Origin: Candidatus Auribacter fodinae
Lineage (GTDB): Bacteria > Auribacterota > Auribacteria > Auribacterales > Auribacteraceae
Reading direction: 5' to 3'
DNA: 48,551 nucleotides
Assembly: GCA_003599815.1 (NCBI GenBank)
Contig: QZJZ01000049.1
Location: 1 to 48,551, forward strand
Shown here: positions 15,274-23,819 of the stretch, one piece after another
Numbering within the stretch: the first letter of the stretch is position 1
Layout: every line of letters begins with the position of its first letter
Translations under genes and position numbers: made by a program
Notes under the pieces: model-generated
Database searches by the model: none
Seen by the model: only the letters and a program-made list of their open reading frames with translations
Told to the model about the DNA's origin: nothing

Positions 15274-16533
15274 TTATAATTGTTGCAACAACGATATGAG
15301 CGGCATAAACATCGCTATAACGATAAACCCTACAACAACAGCAAGAAATACAATCAGGAACGGTTCGAGCAATGACGTCAGCCCCTCGACCGCGGCGTCG
15401 ACGTCTTCGTCATAGTTATCCGCTATTTTGATAAGCATTTCAGCGAGAGCGCCTGTTTCCTCACCGACTTCAAACATACTGATTACCATAGGCGGGAACA
15501 CTTTGCTCACTTTAAGAGGTTCGACAATAGATTCACCTTCACGAATACTGTCGTGGACTTTTTCCACCGCTCTGGCGATAACTTCGTTACCGGCAGTATC
15601 TTTTACGATAACCAGAGCCTGAAGAATCGGCACACCACTGGTGATCAGAGTACCCAGCGTACGCGTGAAACGGGCAATCGCGATCTTTTTAATCAGCATG
15701 CCGACCAGAGGGAACCGCAACAGCAGTTTATCGATGTAATACCTTCCCTGATTGGAACGCCTCGTTATCTTAATACCTACCACAAAACTAATTACAAACG
15801 CGATAGGTATATACCACTGTTCTTTGAACAAGTCACTGATCTGAATAAGGAATTTGGTCATCCACGGCAACTGCAGTTCAAGGTCATTGAACATCTCAGC
15901 GAATTTCGGCACGATAAACGTAATCAAAAAGGTTAATACTGCTATCGCCACAGTGATAACAAACGCCGGGTAAATCATGGCTGACTTAACTTTCTTTTTG
16001 AGTTTTTCGCTCTTTTCAGCGAACTCAGCCAGACGGTTCAGCACCACTTCGAGCACACCGCCTGCCTCGCCGGCTTTAATCATGTTGACATATAATTTTG
16101 TGAAAATTTTAGGGAATTTCGCCAGCGCTTCGGAAAAAGACGATCCGCCCTCAACCATAACCGTCACTTCGCCAAGCGTATTTTTCAGGCATCCGGGTTT
16201 CTGCTGGTCACGGAGCACGTTCAGGCTTCGAAGCAAAGGAAGGCCTGCATCGATCAGTGTAGCCAATTGACGAGTAAACAACGCCAGTAACCCGCTATTA
16301 ACTCGTTTTGGGGTAAACAGCGTAATCTCAGCGCTTAGCATGGATTTTTTCTGGTTCGGCGACCCGGGCGTGCCTGTTTTAGCCTGCCCTTTCCCTTTTT
16401 CAACAGTTACGCTTGTAGGAAACAACCCCTTTTCGCGCAGTTTTCCAATAGCGACAGTGGTGTTTTCGGAATCTATTGTCCCGGTAACTTCTTTACCCTG
16501 ATTGGTCATGGCGACATATTTAAATTTAGGCAT
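15274..16533 (-). CDS. Pilus/secretion inner-membrane platform protein (PilC/GspF)
   Basis: A 419-aa polytopic protein on which the ATPases act to build or retract the pilus. It opens with the PilC-type N-terminal segment (FKYVAMTNQGKEVTGTID) and has two GspF domains (about 83-205 and 285-410), each with a helical bundle (RQLATLIDAGLPL; RTLGTLITSGVPIL). Three membrane helices are visible near 180-205, 230-255 and 385-415. It lies between the second PilB-type ATPase and the kinase, in a typical pilB-pilT-pilC order. Confidence 0.95.
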   Translation of the reverse strand: MPKFKYVAMTNQGKEVTGTIDSENTTVAIGKLREKGLFPTSVTVEKGKGQAKTGTPGSPNQKKSMLSAEITLFTPKRVNSGLLALFTRQLATLIDAGLPLLRSLNVLRDQQKPGCLKNTLGEVTVMVEGGSSFSEALAKFPKIFTKLYVNMIKAGEAGGVLEVVLNRLAEFAEKSEKLKKKVKSAMIYPAFVITVAIAVLTFLITFIVPKFAEMFNDLELQLPWMTKFLIQISDLFKEQWYIPIAFVISFVVGIKITRRSNQGRYYIDKLLLRFPLVGMLIKKIAIARFTRTLGTLITSGVPILQALVIVKDTAGNEVIARAVEKVHDSIREGESIVEPLKVSKVFPPMVISMFEVGEETGALAEMLIKIADNYDEDVDAAVEGLTSLLEPFLIVFLAVVVGFIVIAMFMPLISLLQQL

Positions 16534-16562
16534 CGCTTCGTCCCCTTCTTTTCTTCAGCCTG

Positions 16563-18269
16563 TTACGCTTCGCGCAGAACTTCTTCGAGTGTGGTCTGTC
16601 CCAGAAATGCCTTTTCAAACCCGTTTTCCCTGAGAGTCTGCATGCCCATTTCCCGCGCTTTGGCCATAAGTGCAGACTGCGGTGCGCTTTCAAGTATCAT
16701 TTCACGAATCGCATCATTTATTATTAATAACTCGTATATGCCTGTCCGTCCCTTGTAACCGGTGTTGTTGCAGGTTTTGCACCCTTTGCCATAGTAGAGT
16801 TTATGCCCTTCCACATCTTCCATGGTCAGGCCCGCCGTAGCGAGAATTTCACGTGTCGGCTCATAGGGCGTTTTACATTCTTTACATATTGTCCTGACCA
16901 GACGCTGGGCAAGTACTCCTTCCAGTGACGACGTCAAAAGAAAAGGCTCGATCCCCATATCCATCAGACGGGTAATACTACTGGGCGCGTCATTGGTATG
17001 CAGGGTACTAAACACAAAGTGTCCGGTAAGCGACGCCTCGATAGCGATCTGGGCGGTATCGAGGTCACGAATTTCCCCGACCATCACCCTGTCGGGATCC
17101 TGTCGCAGTATGGCGCGCAAACAGCGTGAGAACGTTAATCCGACGCTGTCGCGTATAGCTACCTGAACGATGCCGTCAAGGTCGTACTCGATCGGGTCTT
17201 CAGTGGTAATAATTTTACTGTCTATGCTGTTCACCCTGCGCAGGCAGGAATACAGAGTCGTGGTTTTCCCTGATCCGGTCGGGCCGGTAACAATAAATAT
17301 GCCGTTCGGTTTCTCAATTATCTCGCCGATAAACGACAATATTTTGTCCGATAACCCGATATTTTCAAGGTCAAGAGACACATTACTTCGGTCAAGCACC
17401 CTCATCACCACGCTTTCTCCGAACGCAGTGGGCAGAGTGGAAACGCGCAGGTCGATATTTTTACCGCCGACATTCAGCTGTATACGTCCGTCCTGAGGCA
17501 GTCGCCGTTCCGCCACGTTCAGGTTGGCGAGGACTTTAATACGCGATGTAACCGCCAGAGCCAGATGCCTCGGAGGAGGTATCATTTCATACAAAGTGCC
17601 GTCTACACGGTACCGGATTTTGAAATCCGTTTCAAACGGTTCGAAATGAATGTCGCTGGCTTTATCTTTTATAGCCTGCAAAAGAACAAGGTTAAGCAGT
17701 TTGATGACCGGAGCCTCGTTCACCATTTCGGTTAGGTTGGTGATATCACTGCGGTCGTCGTCGAGCAAATCCATATCAAGGTCAAAATCATCGTAACTGT
17801 CGATCAGGTTGGAAATGGACTCTTCCGATTCTTCCATGCCGTAATATTTTTCAAGCGCCTTCTCAATATCCTTGGCGTTGCTGATAGCGCCTTTGACATC
17901 GCAGTCCACAATAAACCTGAGTTCATCCAGAATATTTGGGTTTAACGGGTCAGCCATAGCAATGGTGAGCACGTTATCAAAAAAATCGACCGGCACAACC
18001 TGATACATCCGCGCCATGGTCGGATTAATCTTGTTGATGACGGACTGGGCTATATCGAGCTGGTTAAGGTCAACGACATCCATGTTGAGCTGTTGCCCGA
18101 TGGTCTGCAGCAGATCGTGTTCCGTCACGAACCCGAAATCTACCAGAATGTACGACAGCAGTTTCCCGGAACGCTGTTTTTCTTCCAGCGCTTCCAGAAG
18201 CTGTTCTTCACTGATTACTCCCCGTTCAAAGAGTAACTGCCCTACGATCTGGTCTTGTGAAAAGTTCAT
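16563..18269 (-). CDS. PilB/GspE-type assembly ATPase (copy 1)
   Basis: A 568-aa hexameric ATPase that powers pilus extension. The N-terminal MshEN domain (residues 1-150) has tandem GxLLxxxG-type motifs, a fold that binds c-di-GMP in some relatives. The catalytic part has Walker A GPTGSGKT at 329-336, the Walker B block DPDRVMVGEIRD near 390-401, and a four-cysteine zinc site (CKEC...CKTC). The start has an AGGAG site 12 bases upstream. It is closely related in layout to the copy at 19383-21092, which suggests two assembly motors or two machines sharing one platform. Confidence 0.95.
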   Translation of the reverse strand: MNFSQDQIVGQLLFERGVISEEQLLEALEEKQRSGKLLSYILVDFGFVTEHDLLQTIGQQLNMDVVDLNQLDIAQSVINKINPTMARMYQVVPVDFFDNVLTIAMADPLNPNILDELRFIVDCDVKGAISNAKDIEKALEKYYGMEESEESISNLIDSYDDFDLDMDLLDDDRSDITNLTEMVNEAPVIKLLNLVLLQAIKDKASDIHFEPFETDFKIRYRVDGTLYEMIPPPRHLALAVTSRIKVLANLNVAERRLPQDGRIQLNVGGKNIDLRVSTLPTAFGESVVMRVLDRSNVSLDLENIGLSDKILSFIGEIIEKPNGIFIVTGPTGSGKTTTLYSCLRRVNSIDSKIITTEDPIEYDLDGIVQVAIRDSVGLTFSRCLRAILRQDPDRVMVGEIRDLDTAQIAIEASLTGHFVFSTLHTNDAPSSITRLMDMGIEPFLLTSSLEGVLAQRLVRTICKECKTPYEPTREILATAGLTMEDVEGHKLYYGKGCKTCNNTGYKGRTGIYELLIINDAIREMILESAPQSALMAKAREMGMQTLRENGFEKAFLGQTTLEEVLREA

Positions 18270-18285
18270 TGCGGTTCAGAGCTCC

Positions 18286-19344
18286 TTATTGAGTACGCAA
18301 TTTGTTGTAAACCCATTCCTGATCGTTACATTTGGTGATTAAGCTTTCGTAGTCGATCAGCCCGTTATTAAATATGCTGAGCAGGCACGCGTCGAGTGTC
18401 TGCATGCCGAATTTGCCGCCTGTCTGCAAATCCGAGGTAATACGATACGTTTTATTCTCGCGAATGAGGTTCTGTATCGACGGCGTGGTCACCAGAATCT
18501 CAAAAGCGGCAATACGCCCTTTACCCGCAGAAAGCGGCAACAACTGCTGAGATATAATCATCTCAATACATACAGACAACTGACTGCGTATCTGTTCCTG
18601 CTGGTTTGTGGGAAACGCGTCTATAATACGGTCAATAGTCTGAGCGGCGCCGGTCGTATGCAGTGTTGCGAATACAAGGTGCCCGGTTTCCGCGGCGGTG
18701 ATGGCGGCTTCCATTGTTTGCAGGTCGCGCATTTCACCCACCAGAATAACATCGGGATCCTGACGCAGTCCGCGCTTAATAGCCTCGGCAAAGCTCGGTA
18801 CGTCCACCCCCACTTCACGCTGGTTCACAATACCCTTTTTATGAGAATGAAAATATTCTATCGGGTCTTCAATCGTTAATATATGCGAGTCTGTTTCCGT
18901 ATTGATCAGGTCAATCATGCTGGCGAGCGTTGACGTTTTACCTGACCCGGTCGGCCCGGTGATGAGTATAAGCCCCCGGGGTTTGAACAGGTGTTCCTTG
19001 AGCATCAGGGGCAACCCGATTTCGTCCAGTGTCCTGATGCGGGACGGGATCAGGCGGAGCACAAGTCCGTACTGCCCTTTCTGGCGGAACACGCTGACCC
19101 TGAACCGTGCCAGTTCACCGTAGGCAAACCCGAAATCGCTTCCGCCCTGTTCACGCAGTAACTGCTGATGAGCATCGGATGTGATACTTTTTATATAGTT
19201 TCTCGTGTCATCCGGTTCGAGCTGTCTGCTGTCGAGCGTAACCAGATGCCCGTCTATACGCAATGTGGGCGGTTTGCCGACAGTCAGGTGAATATCTGAC
19301 GCGTCTTCCTCAATCGCTATTTCCAAAAGTTCCTGAATGTCCAT
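18286..19344 (-). CDS. pilT: Twitching-motility retraction ATPase
   Basis: A 352-aa ATPase that powers pilus retraction. It has the PilT N-terminus (LLEIAIEEDASDIHLTVG), Walker A GPTGSGKT at 130-137, the AIRE-like block KRGLRQDPDVILVGEMRD, and the C-terminal QTLDACL motif. Length is typical. Its presence between two PilB-type genes argues for a true type IV pilus rather than only a secretion pseudopilus, since retraction ATPases are absent from ordinary type II systems. Confidence 0.95.
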   Translation of the reverse strand: MDIQELLEIAIEEDASDIHLTVGKPPTLRIDGHLVTLDSRQLEPDDTRNYIKSITSDAHQQLLREQGGSDFGFAYGELARFRVSVFRQKGQYGLVLRLIPSRIRTLDEIGLPLMLKEHLFKPRGLILITGPTGSGKTSTLASMIDLINTETDSHILTIEDPIEYFHSHKKGIVNQREVGVDVPSFAEAIKRGLRQDPDVILVGEMRDLQTMEAAITAAETGHLVFATLHTTGAAQTIDRIIDAFPTNQQEQIRSQLSVCIEMIISQQLLPLSAGKGRIAAFEILVTTPSIQNLIRENKTYRITSDLQTGGKFGMQTLDACLLSIFNNGLIDYESLITKCNDQEWVYNKLRTQ

Positions 19345-19382
19345 ACAGAAAGCCTCCTATCCCTGCTCAGGGAACAATCCGT

Positions 19383-21092
19383 TTAATCATCATAACTTTG
19401 TGTAATACGTAAAATTTCAGTTAAGGTCGTCATACCGCTCAGAGCTTTGCGCAATCCATCCTCACGCAAGGTACGCATACCCATTTCCCGGGCACGGGTT
19501 CGTATCTGTGAGCTGGGCGCTTTCTGGTACACCAACCGCTGAATTTCATCACTCATTATAAGTATTTCAAATATACCTTTTCGTCCTTTGTACCCGCTGT
19601 TTCCGCAGTTGGCGCACCCTGCGCCTCGATACAAAACCACATTGTTTGCCTGATTAGCGGGTATTCCCAGCAATTCCAGTTCCCGCATGCTGGGTGTATA
19701 GCTTTCTTTGCAGTTAGAACATATGCATCGTACAAGGCGTTGTGCCAGAATAGCACGCACAGATGATGCCACAAGGAACGGTTTTACGCCCTGATCTATC
19801 AGACGGGTAACCGCACCCGATGCGTCATTGGTATGCAGGGTACTGAATACAAGATGCCCGGTCAGCGATGCGTTCACTGCTATTTCCGCAGTCTCGAGGT
19901 CACGGATTTCACCAACCATGATAACGTTCGGCGCCTGACGCAGGCATGAGCGGAGAACCGAGGCAAAACTCAGTCCTATCTCGCTCCGCACCTGAACTTG
20001 ATTTATACCGCTCAGAACATACTCAACAGGGTCTTCAACGGTAATAATTTTTCTGTCCGGTTTATTGAGCACATGCAGGCACGAATACAGTGTGGTGGTT
20101 TTACCTGACCCGGTCGGCCCGGTGATCAGCATAATGCCGTTCGGCATATTGATAAGCTGAGATATCAGCGCTTCGTCATCATTAAAAAAACCCAGTTCGG
20201 TAAGACCGAGCGTCAGCCCGCTTTTATCGAGAATACGCAATACCACGCTCTCGCCATGATTGGCAGGAAGCGTAGATACGCGGAGGTCAATAGTCTTGTT
20301 CTTGCCAACCTTGACTTTTATACGCCCGTCCTGAGGCAATCGCCGTTCAGCCATATCGAGGTTAGCCATAATTTTTATACGGGATATAACCGATCCCTGC
20401 AGGCGTTTGGGAGGGCTCGGGATTTCCTGAAGAATGCCGTCGATACGGTATCTGATACGGAGTTTACGTTCCATTGGCTCGATATGAATATCGCTCGCTT
20501 TACGCCTGAATGCTTCACTGATAATCATGCTGACCAGTTTGATAACCGGGGCATCATCGTTTTCCGCGTGTTCATCGCTGTTATCGCTGAGTACGTCGTC
20601 TTCACCGGCAATGGATATACCGCCGTCCTGAATATCTTTAAGAAGGTTATCGATTTTACCCTCTTCAGCTCCGTAATATCGCTCCAGAGCGGTTTGTATT
20701 TCTTCTTCCATGGCAACAATACCGTCAACCTCCAGATTCAATTCAAACCGGAGATTTTCAAGTATATCAAGGGCAAGAGGGTCGGATATAGCTACGGTAA
20801 GCAAATCATTGTCCAGCTTCACAGGAACAATCTGGTATTTGTACGCTATATCGCGCGGTATGCACTTAATCACCTCAGGATCTATTAGAGCCCGGTCAAG
20901 CTGGACCAGTTCCATACCAAACTGATACGCCAGCGCCTTGGCTATTTCCAGCGGCTTGACAAACCCAAGCTCCACCAGCGACTGGCGCACGGATTTGCCG
21001 GAATTAGAGCTGAATTTGCGAGCTTCTTCCGCCTGATGCGAAGAAATCTTATCGATTGCCTGAAGAATATCGAGGATAATCTCGGAATTCAT
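19383..21092 (-). CDS. PilB/GspE-type assembly ATPase (copy 2)
   Basis: A 569-aa assembly ATPase, first gene of the pilus run. The N-terminal MshEN-type domain (about 1-150) is followed by the catalytic domain with Walker A GPTGSGKT at 325-332, Walker B (APNVIMVGEIRD) and a zinc site (CSNCKE...CANC). In the Walker B block the usual RQDPD is RQAPN, a change at a conserved acidic position shared by part of the family. The ribosome site GAGAGG is 5 bases upstream. A CCCGG/CCGGG palindrome lies 49-65 bp before the start. Confidence 0.94.
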   Translation of the reverse strand: MNSEIILDILQAIDKISSHQAEEARKFSSNSGKSVRQSLVELGFVKPLEIAKALAYQFGMELVQLDRALIDPEVIKCIPRDIAYKYQIVPVKLDNDLLTVAISDPLALDILENLRFELNLEVDGIVAMEEEIQTALERYYGAEEGKIDNLLKDIQDGGISIAGEDDVLSDNSDEHAENDDAPVIKLVSMIISEAFRRKASDIHIEPMERKLRIRYRIDGILQEIPSPPKRLQGSVISRIKIMANLDMAERRLPQDGRIKVKVGKNKTIDLRVSTLPANHGESVVLRILDKSGLTLGLTELGFFNDDEALISQLINMPNGIMLITGPTGSGKTTTLYSCLHVLNKPDRKIITVEDPVEYVLSGINQVQVRSEIGLSFASVLRSCLRQAPNVIMVGEIRDLETAEIAVNASLTGHLVFSTLHTNDASGAVTRLIDQGVKPFLVASSVRAILAQRLVRCICSNCKESYTPSMRELELLGIPANQANNVVLYRGAGCANCGNSGYKGRKGIFEILIMSDEIQRLVYQKAPSSQIRTRAREMGMRTLREDGLRKALSGMTTLTEILRITQSYDD

Positions 21093-21140
21093 GGAACCTC
21101 TCGGACTGTTTCAGTATATTATTCGTACCCGTTGTATTAT

Positions 21141-21157
21141 CCCGGTTGATTTCCGGG
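21141..21157. promoter_or_regulatory. Candidate operator upstream of the pilus operon
   Basis: CCCGG (21141-21145) and CCGGG (21153-21157) form a perfect inverted repeat with a 7-bp spacer. On the minus strand it lies just upstream of GATAAT, a possible -10 box. It could be a regulator binding site for the pilB-to-gspK run; this rests on symmetry and position alone. Confidence 0.25.
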
Positions 21158-21258
21158 TTATTGCCATGTCTCCGTGAAAAGTTATCGGCAGTCTCAGAAA
21201 AAGATTAATTTCAGGGTACATATTTTCGGCGGGAAAAAACGCGAATCGGCACAAAAAA

Positions 21259-21291
21259 AGCCCTCAATGCACACATCCGGCATTGAGGGCT
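21259..21291 (-). terminator. Rho-independent terminator after the 56-aa gene
   Basis: A 12-bp perfect stem (AGCCCTCAATGC and its complement, 21259-21270 and 21280-21291) with a 9-base loop is followed on the minus strand by seven T residues. It begins 18 bp after the stop of the 56-aa gene and separates it from the pilus operon. Confidence 0.85.
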
Positions 21292-21309
21292 GAATGAACT
21301 ATTATAAAA

Positions 21310-21480
21310 TCAATCTTCGTACATTATGAATACAGCACATTTATTTAATGCCGCGCCTATAACGCGGAAATCAACCACAATTTTGCCCTGTTCCTGAAGA
21401 TTCGCCATGACTTCATTGATTTTCTCAGTCATTTTGCTGTAATCGACACCATACAAATCAACCACCTCAATTTTCTTCAT
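21310..21480 (-). CDS. 56-aa protein, possibly Cse60-like
   Basis: A short gene with complete expression signals: promoter at 21538-21566, an extended purine-rich ribosome site (GGAGGAGAGG) just upstream, and a terminator 18 bp after the stop. The product starts MKKIEVVDLYGVDYSKM and ends AVFIMYED. It has a beta-helix-beta-beta look: a first strand, an amphipathic helix (KMTEKINEVMANLQEQG), then two strands (KIVVDFRVIG, KCAVFIMYE). This pattern is reminiscent of the small Cse60-like (DUF2758) proteins, but that is from memory and unconfirmed. No signal peptide; probably cytoplasmic. Being alone between promoter and terminator it is not a decayed remnant. Confidence 0.8.
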   Translation of the reverse strand: MKKIEVVDLYGVDYSKMTEKINEVMANLQEQGKIVVDFRVIGAALNKCAVFIMYED

Positions 21481-21537
21481 TACCTCTCCTCCTTCTCTCT
21501 AAATTCACCACACCCCGTTCGGTGTCAGCACAAAGAA

Positions 21538-21566
21538 ATACTAACTGGTTGAAAAAGAAAAATCAA
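21538..21566 (-). promoter_or_regulatory. Promoter for the 56-aa gene
   Basis: TTGATT (21561-21566), a 17-bp spacer and TAGTAT (21538-21543) on the minus strand predict a start near 21531 and a leader of about 50 nt. The leader contains a short hairpin (ACACC...GGTGT, 21511-21526) just before the ribosome site. Confidence 0.5.
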
Positions 21567-21597
21567 CAGCTTTATAACCATACTTTAAGAACGAAGG

Positions 21598-22101
21598 TTA
21601 TTCCTCATCAGGATTGTACAGGTTTAGCAGGAGGTGAGACACAAAATCCTGTTTGCTCGTCATGCTCAAAGCCTCTTTTGTTTCATGAGCGTTCAGGATA
21701 TACGAGCCGATCACCCTGTGACTGCGCAGGATATTTATTCGCATCCTGACCGAAGAAAAAGAAAGTTTGTTTGCCTGTGCTGTGATAACCGCGAAAAGCC
21801 ATACATCCATGGTGTACTCGCCGGTATACTGTTCGCCTTTCCGGTACAGGAAATACGGAGTCGAGTCGCCTTCCCTGAAAAACGTGCCGGGCGACGGGCT
21901 TCGCTGTGCTTCAGGAAAAAGATCAAGAAACGATTGCCAGTCCGATGACGCGAAAATATTCTGTTCAAGCCGGTCGCTCTGTTCAGCGGGGAATTCCAGC
22001 ATCGCCGGCTGAAAGAAAAAAGGAAGAACCGCCATTTTCAATACAGCTATAACAACGCTGAGAAAAATTAACGAGCTGATAATCAAAATTATTTTTTTCA
22101 T
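21598..22101 (-). CDS. Membrane-anchored protein of unknown function
   Basis: A 167-aa protein that I do not recognise. It begins MKKIILIISSLIFLSVVIAV, a membrane anchor or uncleaved signal, followed by a soluble part of about 140 residues with no cysteines and no recognised motif. No good ribosome site precedes the start, and only 12 bp separate it from the terminator of the DUF3047 gene upstream. Expression therefore depends on read-through or on a promoter hidden within the terminator. The stop lies just before the promoter of the 56-aa gene. Confidence 0.65.
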   Translation of the reverse strand: MKKIILIISSLIFLSVVIAVLKMAVLPFFFQPAMLEFPAEQSDRLEQNIFASSDWQSFLDLFPEAQRSPSPGTFFREGDSTPYFLYRKGEQYTGEYTMDVWLFAVITAQANKLSFSSVRMRINILRSHRVIGSYILNAHETKEALSMTSKQDFVSHLLLNLYNPDEE

Positions 22102-22113
22102 ATATCGCGCACC

Positions 22114-22170
22114 AAAAAAAACGTTACCGCAAAGAAACCCTGGTTACGGGGTACATCCTTTACGGTAACG
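22114..22170 (-). terminator. Rho-independent terminator or attenuator after the DUF3047 gene
   Basis: On the minus strand a 13-bp stem (22158-22170 with 22122-22134, one G-U pair) carries a 23-base loop and is followed by eight T residues (22114-22121). It starts 44 bp after the stop at 22215 and ends 12 bp before the next start codon at 22101. Confidence 0.75.
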
Positions 22171-22214
22171 CTTCAGGAGAGATTCATCAAATAAAATTTT
22201 TAATCTTTAACCTT

Positions 22215-22895
22215 TTATATTTCCGATTTCAGATAAATGTTGTGATAGTATGCGTCAGTTGACGATTTCGTGTCGTCCGAATCACTCATGACACCGATGC
22301 CGGCGGCCGCTTTTTTCGGTTCACTTCCGAACACACGTATATAATCCTCGATAATATTGCGTTCTTCAGTGACCCACTGCCCCTGATTCTGTTTGCCTCC
22401 TTCTACCACGATAATCTTGCAGTTATCGGAAAAGGAGCTGGGTTTTACCACACCGATTTCATCAGTACGGTCGTCCCAGACATACACGAGAAATTTAGTT
22501 GAGCGGATTGTCCACGCTGGAAACGCGACACAGATTCTTGCCGCGTAGTCATCAATAGTGTACTCGGATGATGATTCCGCATATTTCGGGAATTCATTCA
22601 CCTGCCACTGCCAGCGGATAATAGGGTATTCATATACGCTGAAATCAACCTTCTTGAACAATATCGAGGCGGATTGATTGCTCAGGATATGCAGAATATT
22701 CCCGTTCTCACGACGAATCACGCCGTACTCATCTTTACCGACCAGCGGTTTCAATTTCCAGTTTTTAAGGATGTCCTCGAGGGTGTTACCGAAACGAAGA
22801 ATGATATCAGGGCTTTTGGGTGTTGACATATTCGTTCCAGAAAAGACAAGCTGCCAGGACAACGCAACCGACATAAAGAGCATGATTTTAGTCAT
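22215..22895 (-). CDS. DUF3047 family exported protein
   Basis: A 226-aa protein with an N-terminal signal peptide (TKIMLFMSVALSWQLVFSG) and the pattern of DUF3047: the YPIIRWQWQV block, DDYAARICVAFP, LVYVWDD, a Trp-x5-RN-x3-DY block (WVTEERNIIEDY), FG-x-EP and GVMSDSDDTKSS. The family is periplasmic in predicted location and of unknown biochemical role. The ribosome site GGGGAGGT is strong. A weak promoter (TTGTTT, 17 bp, CATAAA) is possible at 22931-22959. Downstream is a terminator, so it is probably expressed mostly alone. Confidence 0.85.
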   Translation of the reverse strand: MTKIMLFMSVALSWQLVFSGTNMSTPKSPDIILRFGNTLEDILKNWKLKPLVGKDEYGVIRRENGNILHILSNQSASILFKKVDFSVYEYPIIRWQWQVNEFPKYAESSSEYTIDDYAARICVAFPAWTIRSTKFLVYVWDDRTDEIGVVKPSSFSDNCKIIVVEGGKQNQGQWVTEERNIIEDYIRVFGSEPKKAAAGIGVMSDSDDTKSSTDAYYHNIYLKSEI

Positions 22896-23195
22896 AATGT
22901 ACCTCCCCTGTTTGCTACCGTCACAGGATCTTTATGCAAAATGAATACCATTTAAACAACTTTTTTATATACCTTCAGAAAAACCGGCGGGGATTTATTT
23001 CATGTCAGATTATTCAACGGACCGGCAAAATTTTCCTACACTTTCGTTCCCATCGATCGAAAAAAATTAATGTATAGTATACCCACATCACTATTTTATT
23101 AGCATTGAAACGGTGTTATTATTTTGTTAATTTAAAAAGTCATGATGTACTCAGACATCAGTTAGAGGTTCAAACCAGCAAAAGGATCAGTAATA
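22896..23195. other. Divergent intergenic region
   Basis: These 300 bases separate the DUF3047 gene (minus) from the MBL-fold gene (plus) and should hold both promoters. It is AT-rich. A possible plus-strand promoter is TTGAAA (23105-23110), 17 bp, TAATTT. A 6-bp inverted repeat TGATGT/ACATCA occurs near 23142-23161. I see no RNA gene or small reading frame with a ribosome site. Confidence 0.4.
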
Positions 23196-23816
23196 ATGAA
23201 AATTAAAAAGATTGTATGCGGGCCGCTTGAGACCAACTGCTACGTTTTGTGGTGTGAAGATACCATGGAAGGCATTATTATTGATCCCGGTTCAGATGTG
23301 TCAGATATATTATCGTTTATCGATAAAACCGGCATCACCGTAAAACATATACTGCTCACACACGGACACTTCGACCATTGCTGCGGACTGCAGGCGCTGA
23401 AACAGCGGTTTGCTGTACACATCACCATTCATAAGGACGACATTATATACGTCGCTGAAGCTAAAAACCATGCATTGCTCTACGGTATAAGAGTATCTGA
23501 AATTCCGTTGCCGGATAGATTTTTAGAAGACGGCGACACGTTTTATTTCGGGAAATACGCCATTACCGCAATCGCCACGCCGGGACACACGCCGGGCGGC
23601 GTCTGTTTTCTGGCGGGGAACCACCTGTTTTCCGGAGACACGCTATTTCAGGGTTCTGTCGGCCGTACCGATTTGCCGGGCGGGAATCATGTCCGGTTAC
23701 TGGAAAGCATTACCACGCGATTATATACCCTGCCCCTGAACACGATCGTATATCCGGGGCACGGTTCTGAAACGTCCATCGCGGAAGAAAAAAACTTCAA
23801 CCCGTTTACGAGTTAG
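23196..23816 (+). CDS. MBL-fold metallo-hydrolase, glyoxalase II-like
   Basis: A 206-aa cytoplasmic hydrolase of the YcbL/glyoxalase II type, usually acting on thioesters such as S-lactoylglutathione-like compounds; the substrate here is unknown. The two-metal site is complete: His56, His58, Asp60 and His61 in THGHFDH, His131 in ATPGHTPGG, Asp148 in FSGDTLF, and His189 in VYPGHGSET. It lacks the C-terminal substrate domain of classical glyoxalase II, as YcbL does. A moderate ribosome site AAAGGA precedes it. It converges on lpxD with only three bases between stop codons. Confidence 0.9.
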   Translation: MKIKKIVCGPLETNCYVLWCEDTMEGIIIDPGSDVSDILSFIDKTGITVKHILLTHGHFDHCCGLQALKQRFAVHITIHKDDIIYVAEAKNHALLYGIRVSEIPLPDRFLEDGDTFYFGKYAITAIATPGHTPGGVCFLAGNHLFSGDTLFQGSVGRTDLPGGNHVRLLESITTRLYTLPLNTIVYPGHGSETSIAEEKNFNPFTS

Positions 23817-23819
23817 TTT

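Noticed and set aside
23160..23180. GGTTCAAACC, like a tRNA T-loop, before the MBL-fold gene
   Set aside because: No matching acceptor stem, anticodon arm or CCA-proximal pairing could be found around it.
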